A stretch of 64,000 nt of DNA from Acidianus infernus (GTDB taxonomy: Archaea; Thermoproteota; Thermoprotei_A; Sulfolobales; Sulfolobaceae): positions 1,586,001 to 1,650,000 of the forward strand of contig NZ_WFIY01000004.1 in NCBI RefSeq assembly GCF_009729545.1. Reading direction: 5' to 3'. Numbering within the stretch: the stretch's first letter is position 1; each line of letters begins with the position of its first letter. The notes under the pieces were generated by a model. It saw only the letters and a list, made by a program, of their open reading frames with translations. It made no database searches and was not told the origin of the DNA. The position numbers and the translations under genes are program-made. This document shows, piece by piece, positions 1-10,344 of this stretch.

Positions 1-1224
1 TACCTCAAATGGCGATTTTAAATATACATAAGCATTTTGTGCAGTTCCGCTACCGTGGTTAAGTATTATTGCCTCTACTCTCACATCGAAATACCCTGGA
101 AATATTTGAGGCGGAATGGTAATTGCATTTAATGAAAGTTGAGGAGCAGATATTAGGACTGGAATATATTCAGTACTAGAAGTGTCAAAATAGTGAACCA
201 CGGCTTTTATATAATAAATTCCTGGAGTAGCATTAGGGTAAACGCTTGCCGTTATTGTGTTTAGGTTATACTCTCCAGCAGGTACTATTCCTATATAAAT
301 TATATTTTGAGATAAAATTAATGGATATGATCTGACTATTTGTATACTTACGTTAGTTGCAGTTACATCTCCAAGGTTTCTGACTATGAAAGTTAATGGT
401 AATTGAACACTTCCAGGAGAGGCAGTTATTGGCGAAGACGTTGTACCCCAAATGGTTGATATAGAAAAGTTTTCATAACCACTTATTATAACTGGCAAGT
501 TAACTATGCAGCACGATGATATGAAATATTTAACCTTTATGGGGACATAGAAAACTCCAGTAGTAGCATTATTAAATATTGATGCATAAACTGTTACAGG
601 AATCTCTTCTCCAACTGGTAAATAGCCTACTTTAACGTTCTTCTCTAAGAAATCTACGGGATATGTCGATGGAAGGCATAAGCTAACGTTAGTTGCTATT
701 ACGTTTCCCTGATTTATTAAAATGATTGTTAGTGGAACATCTCTTTCTCCCGCAGTCACTATTATAGGAGAGGAAGGAGTACCCCATGTACTCTGTGCAG
801 AAATTTGAACGTATCCTAAAATTGGTACTGTAAAGGAAATAGTTTTGTTTAATTCTGCAGAATTGATTTTTAACTGAATTTTATATATTCCATCTTTTGC
901 GGATTGTGCAATATTATAAAGAAATGTAACATTTATTTCTTGACCCGTTTGTAATTCTGGAATATTAACTATACTTGTTGAGTTATAATATCCAGAGTAT
1001 ACCTCAAATGGATATATAGAGATAGGCGTTATATTTACGTTATAAAGAGTTCCTCCAGTATTAATAAGCGTAAATGTGATAGGTACTTCGCTTTCTCCAG
1101 GGGCTATTAATCCTTCCACTTTAGCGTAACCAGTGATATTGTAAGAAACTTCTGAATTACCCATTAACGGAATAAATGAAATTAGTAGTATCATTACGAT
1201 CATTATAGTAGTGACGTACTTCAT
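1..1224 (-). CDS. Secreted repeat protein (NEW3/CARDB-like beta-sandwich repeats), 3' end outside window
   Basis: Open frame of 408 codons that runs off the left edge, so the C-terminus is missing. It starts MKYVTT and continues with a hydrophobic stretch to about residue 21, a likely signal peptide or N-terminal membrane anchor. The rest is built from three to four repeats of roughly 110-120 residues, each with an N-x-G turn (LINTGG, LINQGN, VRNLGD, ILNHGS) and many N-glycosylation sequons. That pattern is typical of archaeal COG1361/NEW3-type extracellular beta-sandwich proteins. Two adjacent cysteines lie in the middle. A TATA-like TTTTAAATA at 1247-1255 lies 22 bases before the ATG, which supports a leaderless start here. 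Likely cell-surface or S-layer associated; the precise role is unknown. The family is inferred from repeat texture only. Confidence 0.8.
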   Translation of the reverse strand, partial: MKYVTTIMIVMILLISFIPLMGNSEVSYNITGYAKVEGLIAPGESEVPITFTLINTGGTLYNVNITPISIYPFEVYSGYYNSTSIVNIPELQTGQEINVTFLYNIAQSAKDGIYKIQLKINSAELNKTISFTVPILGYVQISAQSTWGTPSSPIIVTAGERDVPLTIILINQGNVIATNVSLCLPSTYPVDFLEKNVKVGYLPVGEEIPVTVYASIFNNATTGVFYVPIKVKYFISSCCIVNLPVIISGYENFSISTIWGTTSSPITASPGSVQLPLTFIVRNLGDVTATNVSIQIVRSYPLILSQNIIYIGIVPAGEYNLNTITASVYPNATPGIYYIKAVVHYFDTSSTEYIPVLISAPQLSLNAITIPPQIFPGYFDVRVEAIILNHGSGTAQNAYVYLKSPFEV

Positions 1225-1391
1225 ATGATAAAAAGATATATCTAAATATTTAAAATTAGCCGAAGTACTCATGTTTACTAATTTTTATTTATGTAAATTG
1301 AAATAAACACATTATCCAGTATCTTTAAGTTCTACTTTACTTGAGTTCAACGTAAGATAAATTTTTATTTTTAGTTAAAACTTACGATTAT

Positions 1392-1775
1392 ATGGAATTT
1401 ATTATTAATTTATATGGTAACTCTGAAAATCCCTTAGTCGAAATTAATGGCAAAAAATATACAGCAGACCGCTTATATAAAGAAGGCCCACTTTATGCAT
1501 TTCTATTATCTATTCCTCATTGTATAATTACAATGTTTGAACATTTAGCCAAAAAGGAGGGTATACAAGTAAAAGTATGTAAAGTAAGGAGTACTTATTA
1601 CTTAGATGACTCTCTTCTATTATTAGGAAAGTATGTAATAAAAAATATAAAAATAGAGATTTATGGCGATTGCAGCAAAGAGGAACTTAACGAGTTAGTA
1701 GAGAAGGTTAAACAAAATTGTCCTATATATCTTAGCCTAAGCGATAGGATTCAACTTTTACCATTAATTGACTAG
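1392..1775 (+). CDS. OsmC-like protein
   Basis: 127 residues. A cysteine sits in the central helix (IPHCIITMFEHLAKKEG, around residue 43) and a second in a C-terminal segment ending NCPIYLSLSDRI. This two-cysteine layout is that of OsmC/Ohr proteins, thiol-dependent peroxide-detoxifying enzymes of the cytoplasm. The N-terminal strand is short compared with bacterial OsmC, as is common for compact archaeal members. It stands alone, transcribed divergently from the secreted repeat protein with 167 bases between them. The TTTTTATTTTTAG stretch about 25 bases upstream can serve as TATA box. The stop codon overlaps the convergent mechanosensitive channel gene by four bases. The peroxidase function is a family-level inference. 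Confidence 0.72.
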   Translation: MEFIINLYGNSENPLVEINGKKYTADRLYKEGPLYAFLLSIPHCIITMFEHLAKKEGIQVKVCKVRSTYYLDDSLLLLGKYVIKNIKIEIYGDCSKEELNELVEKVKQNCPIYLSLSDRIQLLPLID

Positions 1776-2674
1776 GTTTTGCTTACTTCATTTTTAGTAT
1801 CCCAATATGCCTTATCAAATGCATTATTAACTACGCTTAATAAGGAATTTAACATATTTAAATTATCGAAGTGTAATATTACAGTGAAGACGTTAGTTCC
1901 ACCTGTCTTGCTTGTAAAATAAATTTCTGGATAAGGAATCTTTTGTTTACTTAGTTCGTCTTTAATATAATTTTTAGCTTTATCCATCACTTTATCTGCA
2001 GGTACGTCTGCATTAACGGTAATTTGTAAAGGATAAATGAGGGAATTTTCCCCTTCTAGTTTCGTGAATACTGTATTACCTAGAAATGCAGAATTAGGAA
2101 CTTTAACAAGGTTTCCATTAATAGTTTTGACTTCAGTAAATAAGACGCCAACTTTAATAGTTTCTCCAATTATTGGAGAACCCCAAATCCACGAAATTAG
2201 TAATACTGCATCGCCAGCCTTTAAAGTTTTGCTTCCAGTAACCAAAGCTCCAGATAATATATTCGAAAGTACAGTTTGAGCAGCTAAACCTATTGCTATA
2301 CCTCCAATAGCGCCACCTATTGCTGCTCCAGTTAGATTTACTCCTAATGCGGCCAATATTACTAAGATTAAAATTGAATAAAGTGCTATATCTATAAAAA
2401 ATGAGATCGTTCTAGCAGTACTAGCTTCCATTTTACCTAAGAAGTATACGTTAATGACTTTCTTTAATACACCTATTATAAAATATCCTCCTATACCTAC
2501 TATTGCAGCATCTGTCGCTAAATATATATAATCCAAATAAGGTACAATTACAGGAAAATGTATTGATGCAAATTTTATCGCGAAATGAATTAAAACTGCG
2601 ATAATTGCTAAAACCACTATTATTGAAAGTAACTTCACTACTTGTCTTTTCCAGCTTATTTGCAAATTGAGCAT
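1772..2674 (-). CDS. MscS-family mechanosensitive ion channel
   Basis: About 300 residues with an N-terminal membrane domain (hydrophobic segments near residues 15-35, 45-70 and 90-130) and the glycine/alanine-rich pore helix typical of MscS (GAAIGGAIGGIAIGLAAQ). A beta domain (GDAVLL..., VPNSAFLGN) and an alpha/beta C-terminal domain follow. MscS channels sit in the cytoplasmic membrane and release solutes on hypo-osmotic shock. An in-frame ATG nine bases further up (2683) exists. I prefer 2674 because TTTAAA ends 23 bases before it, the usual leaderless spacing, whereas the upstream ATG would be only 14 bases from the box. It is monocistronic and meets the OsmC-like gene tail to tail. Confidence 0.88.
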   Translation of the reverse strand: MLNLQISWKRQVVKLLSIIVVLAIIAVLIHFAIKFASIHFPVIVPYLDYIYLATDAAIVGIGGYFIIGVLKKVINVYFLGKMEASTARTISFFIDIALYSILILVILAALGVNLTGAAIGGAIGGIAIGLAAQTVLSNILSGALVTGSKTLKAGDAVLLISWIWGSPIIGETIKVGVLFTEVKTINGNLVKVPNSAFLGNTVFTKLEGENSLIYPLQITVNADVPADKVMDKAKNYIKDELSKQKIPYPEIYFTSKTGGTNVFTVILHFDNLNMLNSLLSVVNNAFDKAYWDTKNEVSKT

Positions 2675-3323
2675 GTTAAACATTTATAAATAGGGAATTT
2701 AAAGTTCGCTTTCAGTCATGTATTAATAACTATCTATGAAACCATGTATTAGCTTAATTTAAATATATTTAGTATTGCATAGCTTGATGAAGTTCTTTAA
2801 GCCGGTAAAGTCTTTCAAAGATGTTAACGTGGCTATAGAGATCTTTGCTGAATTATCTGCGTCGAGACTCTCTAAAATTATGGGTTTTCCTCTCTTAGAC
2901 TTAAAAATTACAGAAAAAGAAGGTAAAATTGGATTGCTAATGGATCATTTGCCAGAGAAAGCTAATGAAAGCGTTATAAATATCGACAAAATTAGATCCG
3001 CTTTGGCTTTTGAGGAGGTTATATTAAATATTGACCTTAAGGAAGAGCATGTACTATCTAAAGAAAGGATTGCATATATAATTGATCATGGGCACTCATT
3101 TAATGCTTGGAAACCATTGTATTACATCCAGGAAATTATAGATAAAAAGGTCTCAAGATTTAATCTTTGGTCTAATAGAGAAAAATTCATGGAAGGAGTA
3201 GAAATAATAAACTCGGTAGACGATAAAAATATCCTTGAGATACTTAGGGATACTGCAGAGGAAGTTTATCAATATAATTTTTGTAAGCTATTTGATAGAA
3301 AGGCTATGGAAGAAACTATTGAC

Positions 3324-4529
<1,206 letters not shown>

Positions 4530-4560
4530 GAGATATAGGTAACAAAGTTACCTATTTAAA
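4530..4560 (-). promoter_or_regulatory. MFS gene promoter with perfect 9-bp inverted-repeat operator
   Basis: Between the MFS start codon (4529) and its TATA box (TTTAAATA on the minus strand, 4553-4560) lies a perfect inverted repeat at 4535-4555. Its half-sites are ATAGGTAAC and GTTACCTAT, separated by AAA. It touches the TATA box and covers the expected transcription start, an ideal repressor position for a leaderless gene. Two-fold symmetry with half-site centres about one helical turn apart suits a dimeric helix-turn-helix protein such as a MarR, TetR or Lrp-type regulator. The regulator itself is not encoded next to it. Confidence 0.75.
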
Positions 4561-4619
4561 TGTTTCATAATAAGGTTTATCTAAGAAAGAAATAAATTTG
4601 TTGGGTATCAAATTAACCT

Positions 4620-5258
4620 ATGCAAATAATAGCTGCACCCGGACCTGTATCATATCCTATAATAGCAGCCTCTACCAAAAATAAAGATATAAAAATAATT
4701 TTTTCGAAAGAAGGTAAAGCAGATGTGATTCTAGATTCTACAGTATCACTAGTTAAGAGAGGCTTGAGAATAAATTATATAACTATCAAGGAGTTGCTAA
4801 GCGTGTATCCTAATGTAGGGAAAAAGATAGGAGTGTGGAGAAAAGGTAGTGCAGCTGACGTTTTGATAAGAGCTTTACTTGCTACAAAAGGGATAAACGC
4901 GGAATTAGTATATGCAGATGATATGAGAAAAATTTTGGAGATGTTTAAAAATAAGGAAATAGATAGTGCAGTAGTAGCTTCGGCTTTTGGGAAAGGGATA
5001 ACTTTCGAAAGTTCTTTAGGAATTCCAGGAAATTGTGGTGCACATGTAATTTCTAATGAAGATGAATTCGTATCTGCATATAATGAAGGAATCGATATGT
5101 TTAAGAGCGATCCAGAAGGATTTGCCAATGCAGTATCTAGCACGTTAAAGGTTGATAAGGAATTTGTTATAAATACAATGAAAAACTCAGTATTAAAAGT
5201 AGAAAAACTAAATGACGATAAAGATTTTGCTGAATTAGTAAAGAAATTTATTAATTAA
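4620..5258 (+). CDS. DUF3834 protein (binding-protein-like fold)
   Basis: 212 residues, starting MQIIAAPGPVSYPIIAA. The sequence matches what I recognise as DUF3834, a family largely confined to Sulfolobales. Its strand-helix pattern (IIAAPGPVSYP, IIFSKEGKADVIL, KKIGVWRKGSAADVL, AVVASAFGKG) resembles periplasmic-binding-protein type II folds. There is no signal peptide or membrane segment, so it is predicted cytoplasmic. The adjacent convergent gene is another binding-protein-like protein without a signal, and the two overlap by eight bases at their ends. Function unknown; ligand sensing is only a guess from the fold. Confidence 0.75.
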   Translation: MQIIAAPGPVSYPIIAASTKNKDIKIIFSKEGKADVILDSTVSLVKRGLRINYITIKELLSVYPNVGKKIGVWRKGSAADVLIRALLATKGINAELVYADDMRKILEMFKNKEIDSAVVASAFGKGITFESSLGIPGNCGAHVISNEDEFVSAYNEGIDMFKSDPEGFANAVSSTLKVDKEFVINTMKNSVLKVEKLNDDKDFAELVKKFIN

Positions 5259-5985
5259 TGTTGGCTATCCATTTAAATCCGTATTTTTCATAAATTTGTT
5301 TAACTTCTGGTGAAATAAGTAAGTTGAATACTTCTTCTGCTTTTTCTGAAGCGTTATCTAATAATGCAAATGCTAATTTTCCCTTTTTATTGTGTTGCGG
5401 TACGGTGTATTTAAATGTCCAATATATTGCTTCAGTTCTCCACATTATTCCGGCATCTATGTCTCCTAACTTTAACATATGCGGGATCTCTCTATGGTGA
5501 ACTTTAGTTATGTAAACTCCACCATAATTAATTAGCTCTTCATAATCTCCGCACTCTTCCTCGTATAATTCCTTAAATAATTGACCTATTCCTTCAATGC
5601 TAGGGTTAGGTATTGCTACTCTTCTTCCTTTTAATTCGCATAAATTATTTATTTCGGCTCCTCTATAAACTATTACAATATCGTTTTCTGCATACTCTAC
5701 TTTTTTCCTTATTTTTAATCCTTCAAGTAGCGAAGGAGGCAATGAGACTATTTCTGGAATGAACGATATGTATAAGTTTCCAACTTTTAGAGATTCTCCC
5801 TCAGCCCTTTTCCTAACCATTCCTGGAGGAATAGTTTCTAAATAGACTTTGTATCCTTTACTTTTAAGTAATTCTAGGACATCTTTCGCTGCAAACCATT
5901 GATTTCCTGCAAACGACATTTTTACCCCTGAAGTATCTCCCCAAATATCTTCTAGAACGTCAAATAACTGGAGTGTAAGATCCAT
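5251..5985 (-). CDS. Substrate-binding-protein-like protein (ModA/WtpA-like), no signal peptide
   Basis: 244 residues with the layout of a type II solute-binding protein: a first lobe with AKDVLELLKSKGYKVYLETIPPG, a hinge region with NDIVIVYRG, and a second lobe with ELKGRRVAIPNPSIEGIGQLFKEL followed by GDIDAGIMWRTEAIYW. The KGRRVAIPNP and DAGIMWRTEA elements are typical of molybdate/tungstate-binding ModA/WtpA relatives. The N-terminus (MDLTLQLFDVLEDIWG) is not a signal peptide, and no ABC permease or ATPase lies nearby. It therefore probably acts in the cytoplasm as a ligand sensor or oxyanion-binding protein. Molybdenum enzymes and cofactor genes occur elsewhere in the window, but no link is proven. 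Confidence 0.65.
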   Translation of the reverse strand: MDLTLQLFDVLEDIWGDTSGVKMSFAGNQWFAAKDVLELLKSKGYKVYLETIPPGMVRKRAEGESLKVGNLYISFIPEIVSLPPSLLEGLKIRKKVEYAENDIVIVYRGAEINNLCELKGRRVAIPNPSIEGIGQLFKELYEEECGDYEELINYGGVYITKVHHREIPHMLKLGDIDAGIMWRTEAIYWTFKYTVPQHNKKGKLAFALLDNASEKAEEVFNLLISPEVKQIYEKYGFKWIANIN

Positions 5986-6056
5986 AAATCATCTTTACGT
6001 GTAGTCACTTTAAATTCTTTAGTGAAATTTTTAGCAATAAAGTTTTTTTATTTCTC

Positions 6057-6070
6057 CGAACATGTGTTCG
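6057..6070 (+). promoter_or_regulatory. Inverted repeat just upstream of nadB start
   Basis: Half-sites CGAACA and TGTTCG separated by TG form a perfect 6-bp inverted repeat ending two bases before the nadB ATG at 6072. A weak T-rich TATA-like stretch (GTTTTTTTATTT) lies about 25 bases upstream, so the repeat would cover the transcription start of a leaderless mRNA. It is a candidate operator for control of NAD synthesis. Confidence 0.5.
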
Positions 6071-6071
6071 T

Positions 6072-7505
6072 ATGATATATATTTTTGGTAACGGAATAGC
6101 AGGACTTTCTGCAGCGGTTTCTTTAACTAAATCAGGATATAAAGTGACTGTAATAACAAAGAAAATAACTGGAGGGTCAACGTATATAGCCAAAGGAGGG
6201 ATTGCCGCAGCAGTAGGCAGTGACGACTCTCCTGAAATCCATGCAAAAGACACTTTAAGAGTTGGGGATGGGTTATCTGATGAAAAGGCAGTAAATTATG
6301 TTACTTCTGAGGCTCCGAAAGCTGTTAAAACATTAGAAGAATGGGGTTTTGAATTTGCAACAGATTTAAGATTAGAAGGAGGTCACTCTAGAAGGAGAGT
6401 TTTACACAAAACGGACGAAACTGGAAGAGATATATACGACTTCTTAATGAAGAAAGCTAAAGAGCTAAATATTCCAGTCGTGGAGGATGAATTATTAGCA
6501 ATAAAAACGGAAAATAATGAAGTTAAGGGCTTTATAACAAGGAATAGGGGTGAAGTCGAAGCTGATAAAATAGTTTTAGCAACAGGAGGTTATGCCTATC
6601 TTTGGAAATATACTTCAAATCAATCTACAAATACTGGAGATGGAATTGCAATAGCTTTTAGGTCTGGTGCGTTAGTTGCTGATATGGAGTTTGTTCAATT
6701 TCATCCTACTGTAACTAATTTAGATGGTGAAACTTTCCTCTTAACTGAGACTTTAAGAGGAGAAGGAGCAATTTTATTAAATGACAAAGGAGAGAGGTTT
6801 GCATTTAAATACCATGAAAAGGGAGAACTAGCACCTAGAGATGTGCTATCTAGAGCAATATATACTGAGTATTTAAAAGGAAGAAAAGTATTCATGGATC
6901 TAACTAAGATAGAGGACTTTGAGAATAAGTTTCCAGTCTTGACTGCATATCTAAAAAGGCACGGAAAGGATAAGAGTTTCAAAATCCCAGTATTTCCAGG
7001 AGCACATTTTGTAGACGGAGGAATTAGAGTTAATCTCAGAGGAGAGAGCAACATTAAAGGCTTATATGCTATAGGAGAAGTTAGTGATACAGGCCTTCAT
7101 GGGGCTAATAGATTAGCAAGTAATTCCTTAGCTGAAGGTCTGGTTTATGGAGTTAACCTCTCACTATATATAGATAAGTGGGAGGGTCTGTACGTTGATG
7201 ATGGGGAAATAGAAAATGTAAAACTACATGCAGGAAATAATTTATCTTTAGATGAAATTAGGGAAATAAATTGGGAAAATGTAGGAATAGTAAGAAATGC
7301 TGAAAAATTAAATAAGGCGATTTCAATTTACTCCTCAATAGATATGCTAAGTGCAAATGAAAAATCAAATTCCGCTTTAGTGTCGTATTTAACTGCACTT
7401 GCAGCTTACAAGAGAACTGAAAGTAGAGGTAATCATTATAGGGAAGATTATCCTTATAAGGATGATAAATGGAAGAAGAGAATATATTTTCAGATCTCAA
7501 AATAA
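6072..7505 (+). CDS. nadB: L-aspartate oxidase
   Basis: 477 residues. NadB oxidises L-aspartate to iminoaspartate with FAD, the first step of de novo NAD synthesis in the cytoplasm. The N-terminal Rossmann motif GNGIAGLSAA, the flavin loop GGSTYIAKGGIAAA, the substrate-binding stretch around LEGGHSRRRVLH, and FVQFHPT with LTETLRGEGAIL and DGGIRVN all match NadB and the succinate dehydrogenase flavoprotein fold. AIGEVSDTGLHGANRLASNSL is the family signature near the C-terminus. It is somewhat shorter than the E. coli enzyme, with a reduced C-terminal helical domain, as in other Sulfolobales NadB. NadA and NadC are not next to it; a Nudix gene follows after six bases. Confidence 0.95.
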   Translation: MIYIFGNGIAGLSAAVSLTKSGYKVTVITKKITGGSTYIAKGGIAAAVGSDDSPEIHAKDTLRVGDGLSDEKAVNYVTSEAPKAVKTLEEWGFEFATDLRLEGGHSRRRVLHKTDETGRDIYDFLMKKAKELNIPVVEDELLAIKTENNEVKGFITRNRGEVEADKIVLATGGYAYLWKYTSNQSTNTGDGIAIAFRSGALVADMEFVQFHPTVTNLDGETFLLTETLRGEGAILLNDKGERFAFKYHEKGELAPRDVLSRAIYTEYLKGRKVFMDLTKIEDFENKFPVLTAYLKRHGKDKSFKIPVFPGAHFVDGGIRVNLRGESNIKGLYAIGEVSDTGLHGANRLASNSLAEGLVYGVNLSLYIDKWEGLYVDDGEIENVKLHAGNNLSLDEIREINWENVGIVRNAEKLNKAISIYSSIDMLSANEKSNSALVSYLTALAAYKRTESRGNHYREDYPYKDDKWKKRIYFQISK

Positions 7506-7511
7506 AATAAT

Positions 7512-7976
7512 ATGACATGTGATGCTGCCGTAGTTTTATTACTTAATTGTGAAAACAAATTTTTATTGATAAAAAGATCTACTAATCCTAAAGATCCTTG
7601 GAGCGGAAATATGGCATTACCCGGCGGGCATAGAGAAGGAAATGAAGACTGTGAGACGACAGCTAAAAGAGAATGTAAAGAAGAAACTGGAATTGAGCCA
7701 GAAATAATAGCTTTTCTCGGTTATTATTCACCTCATAATGCTAACATCACTGTTGCAGCTTTTTTAGGTAGAACGTGTTTTTCAAAAATTAAGAGAGATA
7801 AAAAGGAAGTTGCAAAGTATTTTTGGGTAAGTTTCTCAGATCTAAAGAAAGGCGAGGAATGCTTTTATTACAAAAAGTATAGGATATGGGGAATGACTTA
7901 TAGGATTATTAGAGATTATATGGAAAAATTCAGTCCGGCAACTGATACTTCATCCTTCCGTTCCGTCGACCATTCA

Positions 7977-7985
<9 letters not shown>
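7512..7985 (+). CDS. Nudix hydrolase
   Basis: 157 residues with a complete Nudix box: G39, E45, then R53-E54-x2-E57-E58-x-G60, which binds the divalent metal and the diphosphate. The flanking MALPGGHREGNED matches the family consensus. Such enzymes cleave nucleoside diphosphates linked to another moiety (for example CoA, ADP-ribose, NADH or oxidised NTPs); substrate cannot be read from sequence. It starts six bases after nadB, so it is probably co-transcribed, which makes a pyridine-nucleotide or ADP-ribose substrate attractive but unproven. The C-terminus overlaps the convergent TIP49 gene by nine bases. Confidence 0.9.
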
Positions 7986-9326
<1,341 letters not shown>

Positions 9327-9412
9327 AAGTCAAAATTTCTCTAATAACCTTTTGAAATTAACTAACATAGTACTAAGTAAAAATAATAGTTACTACGCGT
9401 TAGAAAAATATA

Positions 9413-9466
9413 TAGATGATGAAGACTTTTGGGTCGGATTTATGAAGACGTGGCGGCTAACTGATT
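9413..9466 (+). ncRNA. C/D box sRNA (2'-O-methylation guide)
   Basis: Box order and spacing are exact. C box ATGATGA at 9416-9422, 12-nt guide, D' box CGGA at 9435-9438, 3-nt spacer, C' box ATGAAGA at 9442-9448, 12-nt guide CGTGGCGGCTAA, D box CTGA at 9461-9464. Equal 12-nt guides are characteristic of archaeal C/D sRNAs, which load L7Ae, Nop5 and fibrillarin. The D guide can pair (10 bp, one G-U) with AGCCGCCGCG of the 16S rRNA 530 loop. By the box-plus-five rule this points to C522 (E. coli numbering, recalled from memory). The D' guide target was not identified. An AAAAATAATAG stretch about 25 bases upstream is a possible TATA element. Confidence 0.85.
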
Positions 9467-9495
9467 TTAACTTGTGTAAAGTATTCTAATACACC

Positions 9496-10344
9496 ATGAG
9501 ACCAATTCACCTAGCAGTTGGCAAGTTTAACATTGATATTATAGTAAAGCTTAATGCTCTTCCGCTAGTAGATAGTAAGGTAAATACTGACGTCATGGAA
9601 ATCATGCCAGGAGGCTCTGCAACAAATTACTCAGTAGCAGTAAATAGGTTAGGACATAGCGCAAAATTATTAGCAAAAATAGGTAAAAGTCCTTTAGTTT
9701 CAGCTTTACTTACTCCTTTAGCCGAAGAAGGATTAGGATTGGATTTTTTGATTGAATGCGAGAAGAAACCTAATATGGCTTTAATACTTTTAAGAGATGA
9801 TGGGTCCATCTCAATAGTAAGAAGAACTGATCCCTCATTATTACCTAGTTTAGATGATATAAAAAAATACTCTGGAATGTTTGACGTAATACACTACGCT
9901 TCTATCTCTCATGATGTCATATATAAAGATCCGTCAGCTAAGATTGTAAGTTACGACCCGGGCCCTTATGCCTCGGAATATGAAGGTGAGGAAGTAGATA
10001 TTCTCTATGTTAATGAAAAAGAATATGAAAGTTTAAAGACTAAAGCTAACGCAAAAATTGTCGTAATTAAGAAAGGCAAAGAAGGAGCAGAATTAATAGG
10101 TAGTGAAGAATGCAGAGTAGAGGCTTTAAAAGTTAATGTAGTTGACACTACTGGTGCTGGTGATGTATTTGACGCTGCTTTTAACGTCTCTTATATTAAT
10201 ACTGGATCAATAGAAGATTCTTTACGGTTTGCTACTGTTGCGGCAGGGCTGAAAGTTACTAAGCTTGGGGGAGTCAGCTCTCCAAAGCTAGAGGAAGTGG
10301 TAAAAATGTTAAAAGATGTTAATATTAATGTTAAATGTAGATGA
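9496..10344 (+). CDS. PfkB-family carbohydrate/nucleoside kinase
   Basis: 282 residues of the ribokinase fold. The N-terminal signature GGSATNYSVAVNRLG and the C-terminal anion-hole and catalytic motif DTTGAGDVFDAAF (catalytic Asp in GAGD) are intact. The enzyme transfers phosphate from a nucleotide to a sugar or nucleoside hydroxyl in the cytoplasm; substrate is undetermined. The stop codon overlaps the Dpo4 start (ATGA), so the two genes are translationally coupled in one transcript. The body of the gene follows a C/D sRNA by about 30 bases. Family assignment is firm; a specific role such as nucleoside kinase would be speculation. Confidence 0.9.
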   Translation: MRPIHLAVGKFNIDIIVKLNALPLVDSKVNTDVMEIMPGGSATNYSVAVNRLGHSAKLLAKIGKSPLVSALLTPLAEEGLGLDFLIECEKKPNMALILLRDDGSISIVRRTDPSLLPSLDDIKKYSGMFDVIHYASISHDVIYKDPSAKIVSYDPGPYASEYEGEEVDILYVNEKEYESLKTKANAKIVVIKKGKEGAELIGSEECRVEALKVNVVDTTGAGDVFDAAFNVSYINTGSIEDSLRFATVAAGLKVTKLGGVSSPKLEEVVKMLKDVNINVKCR

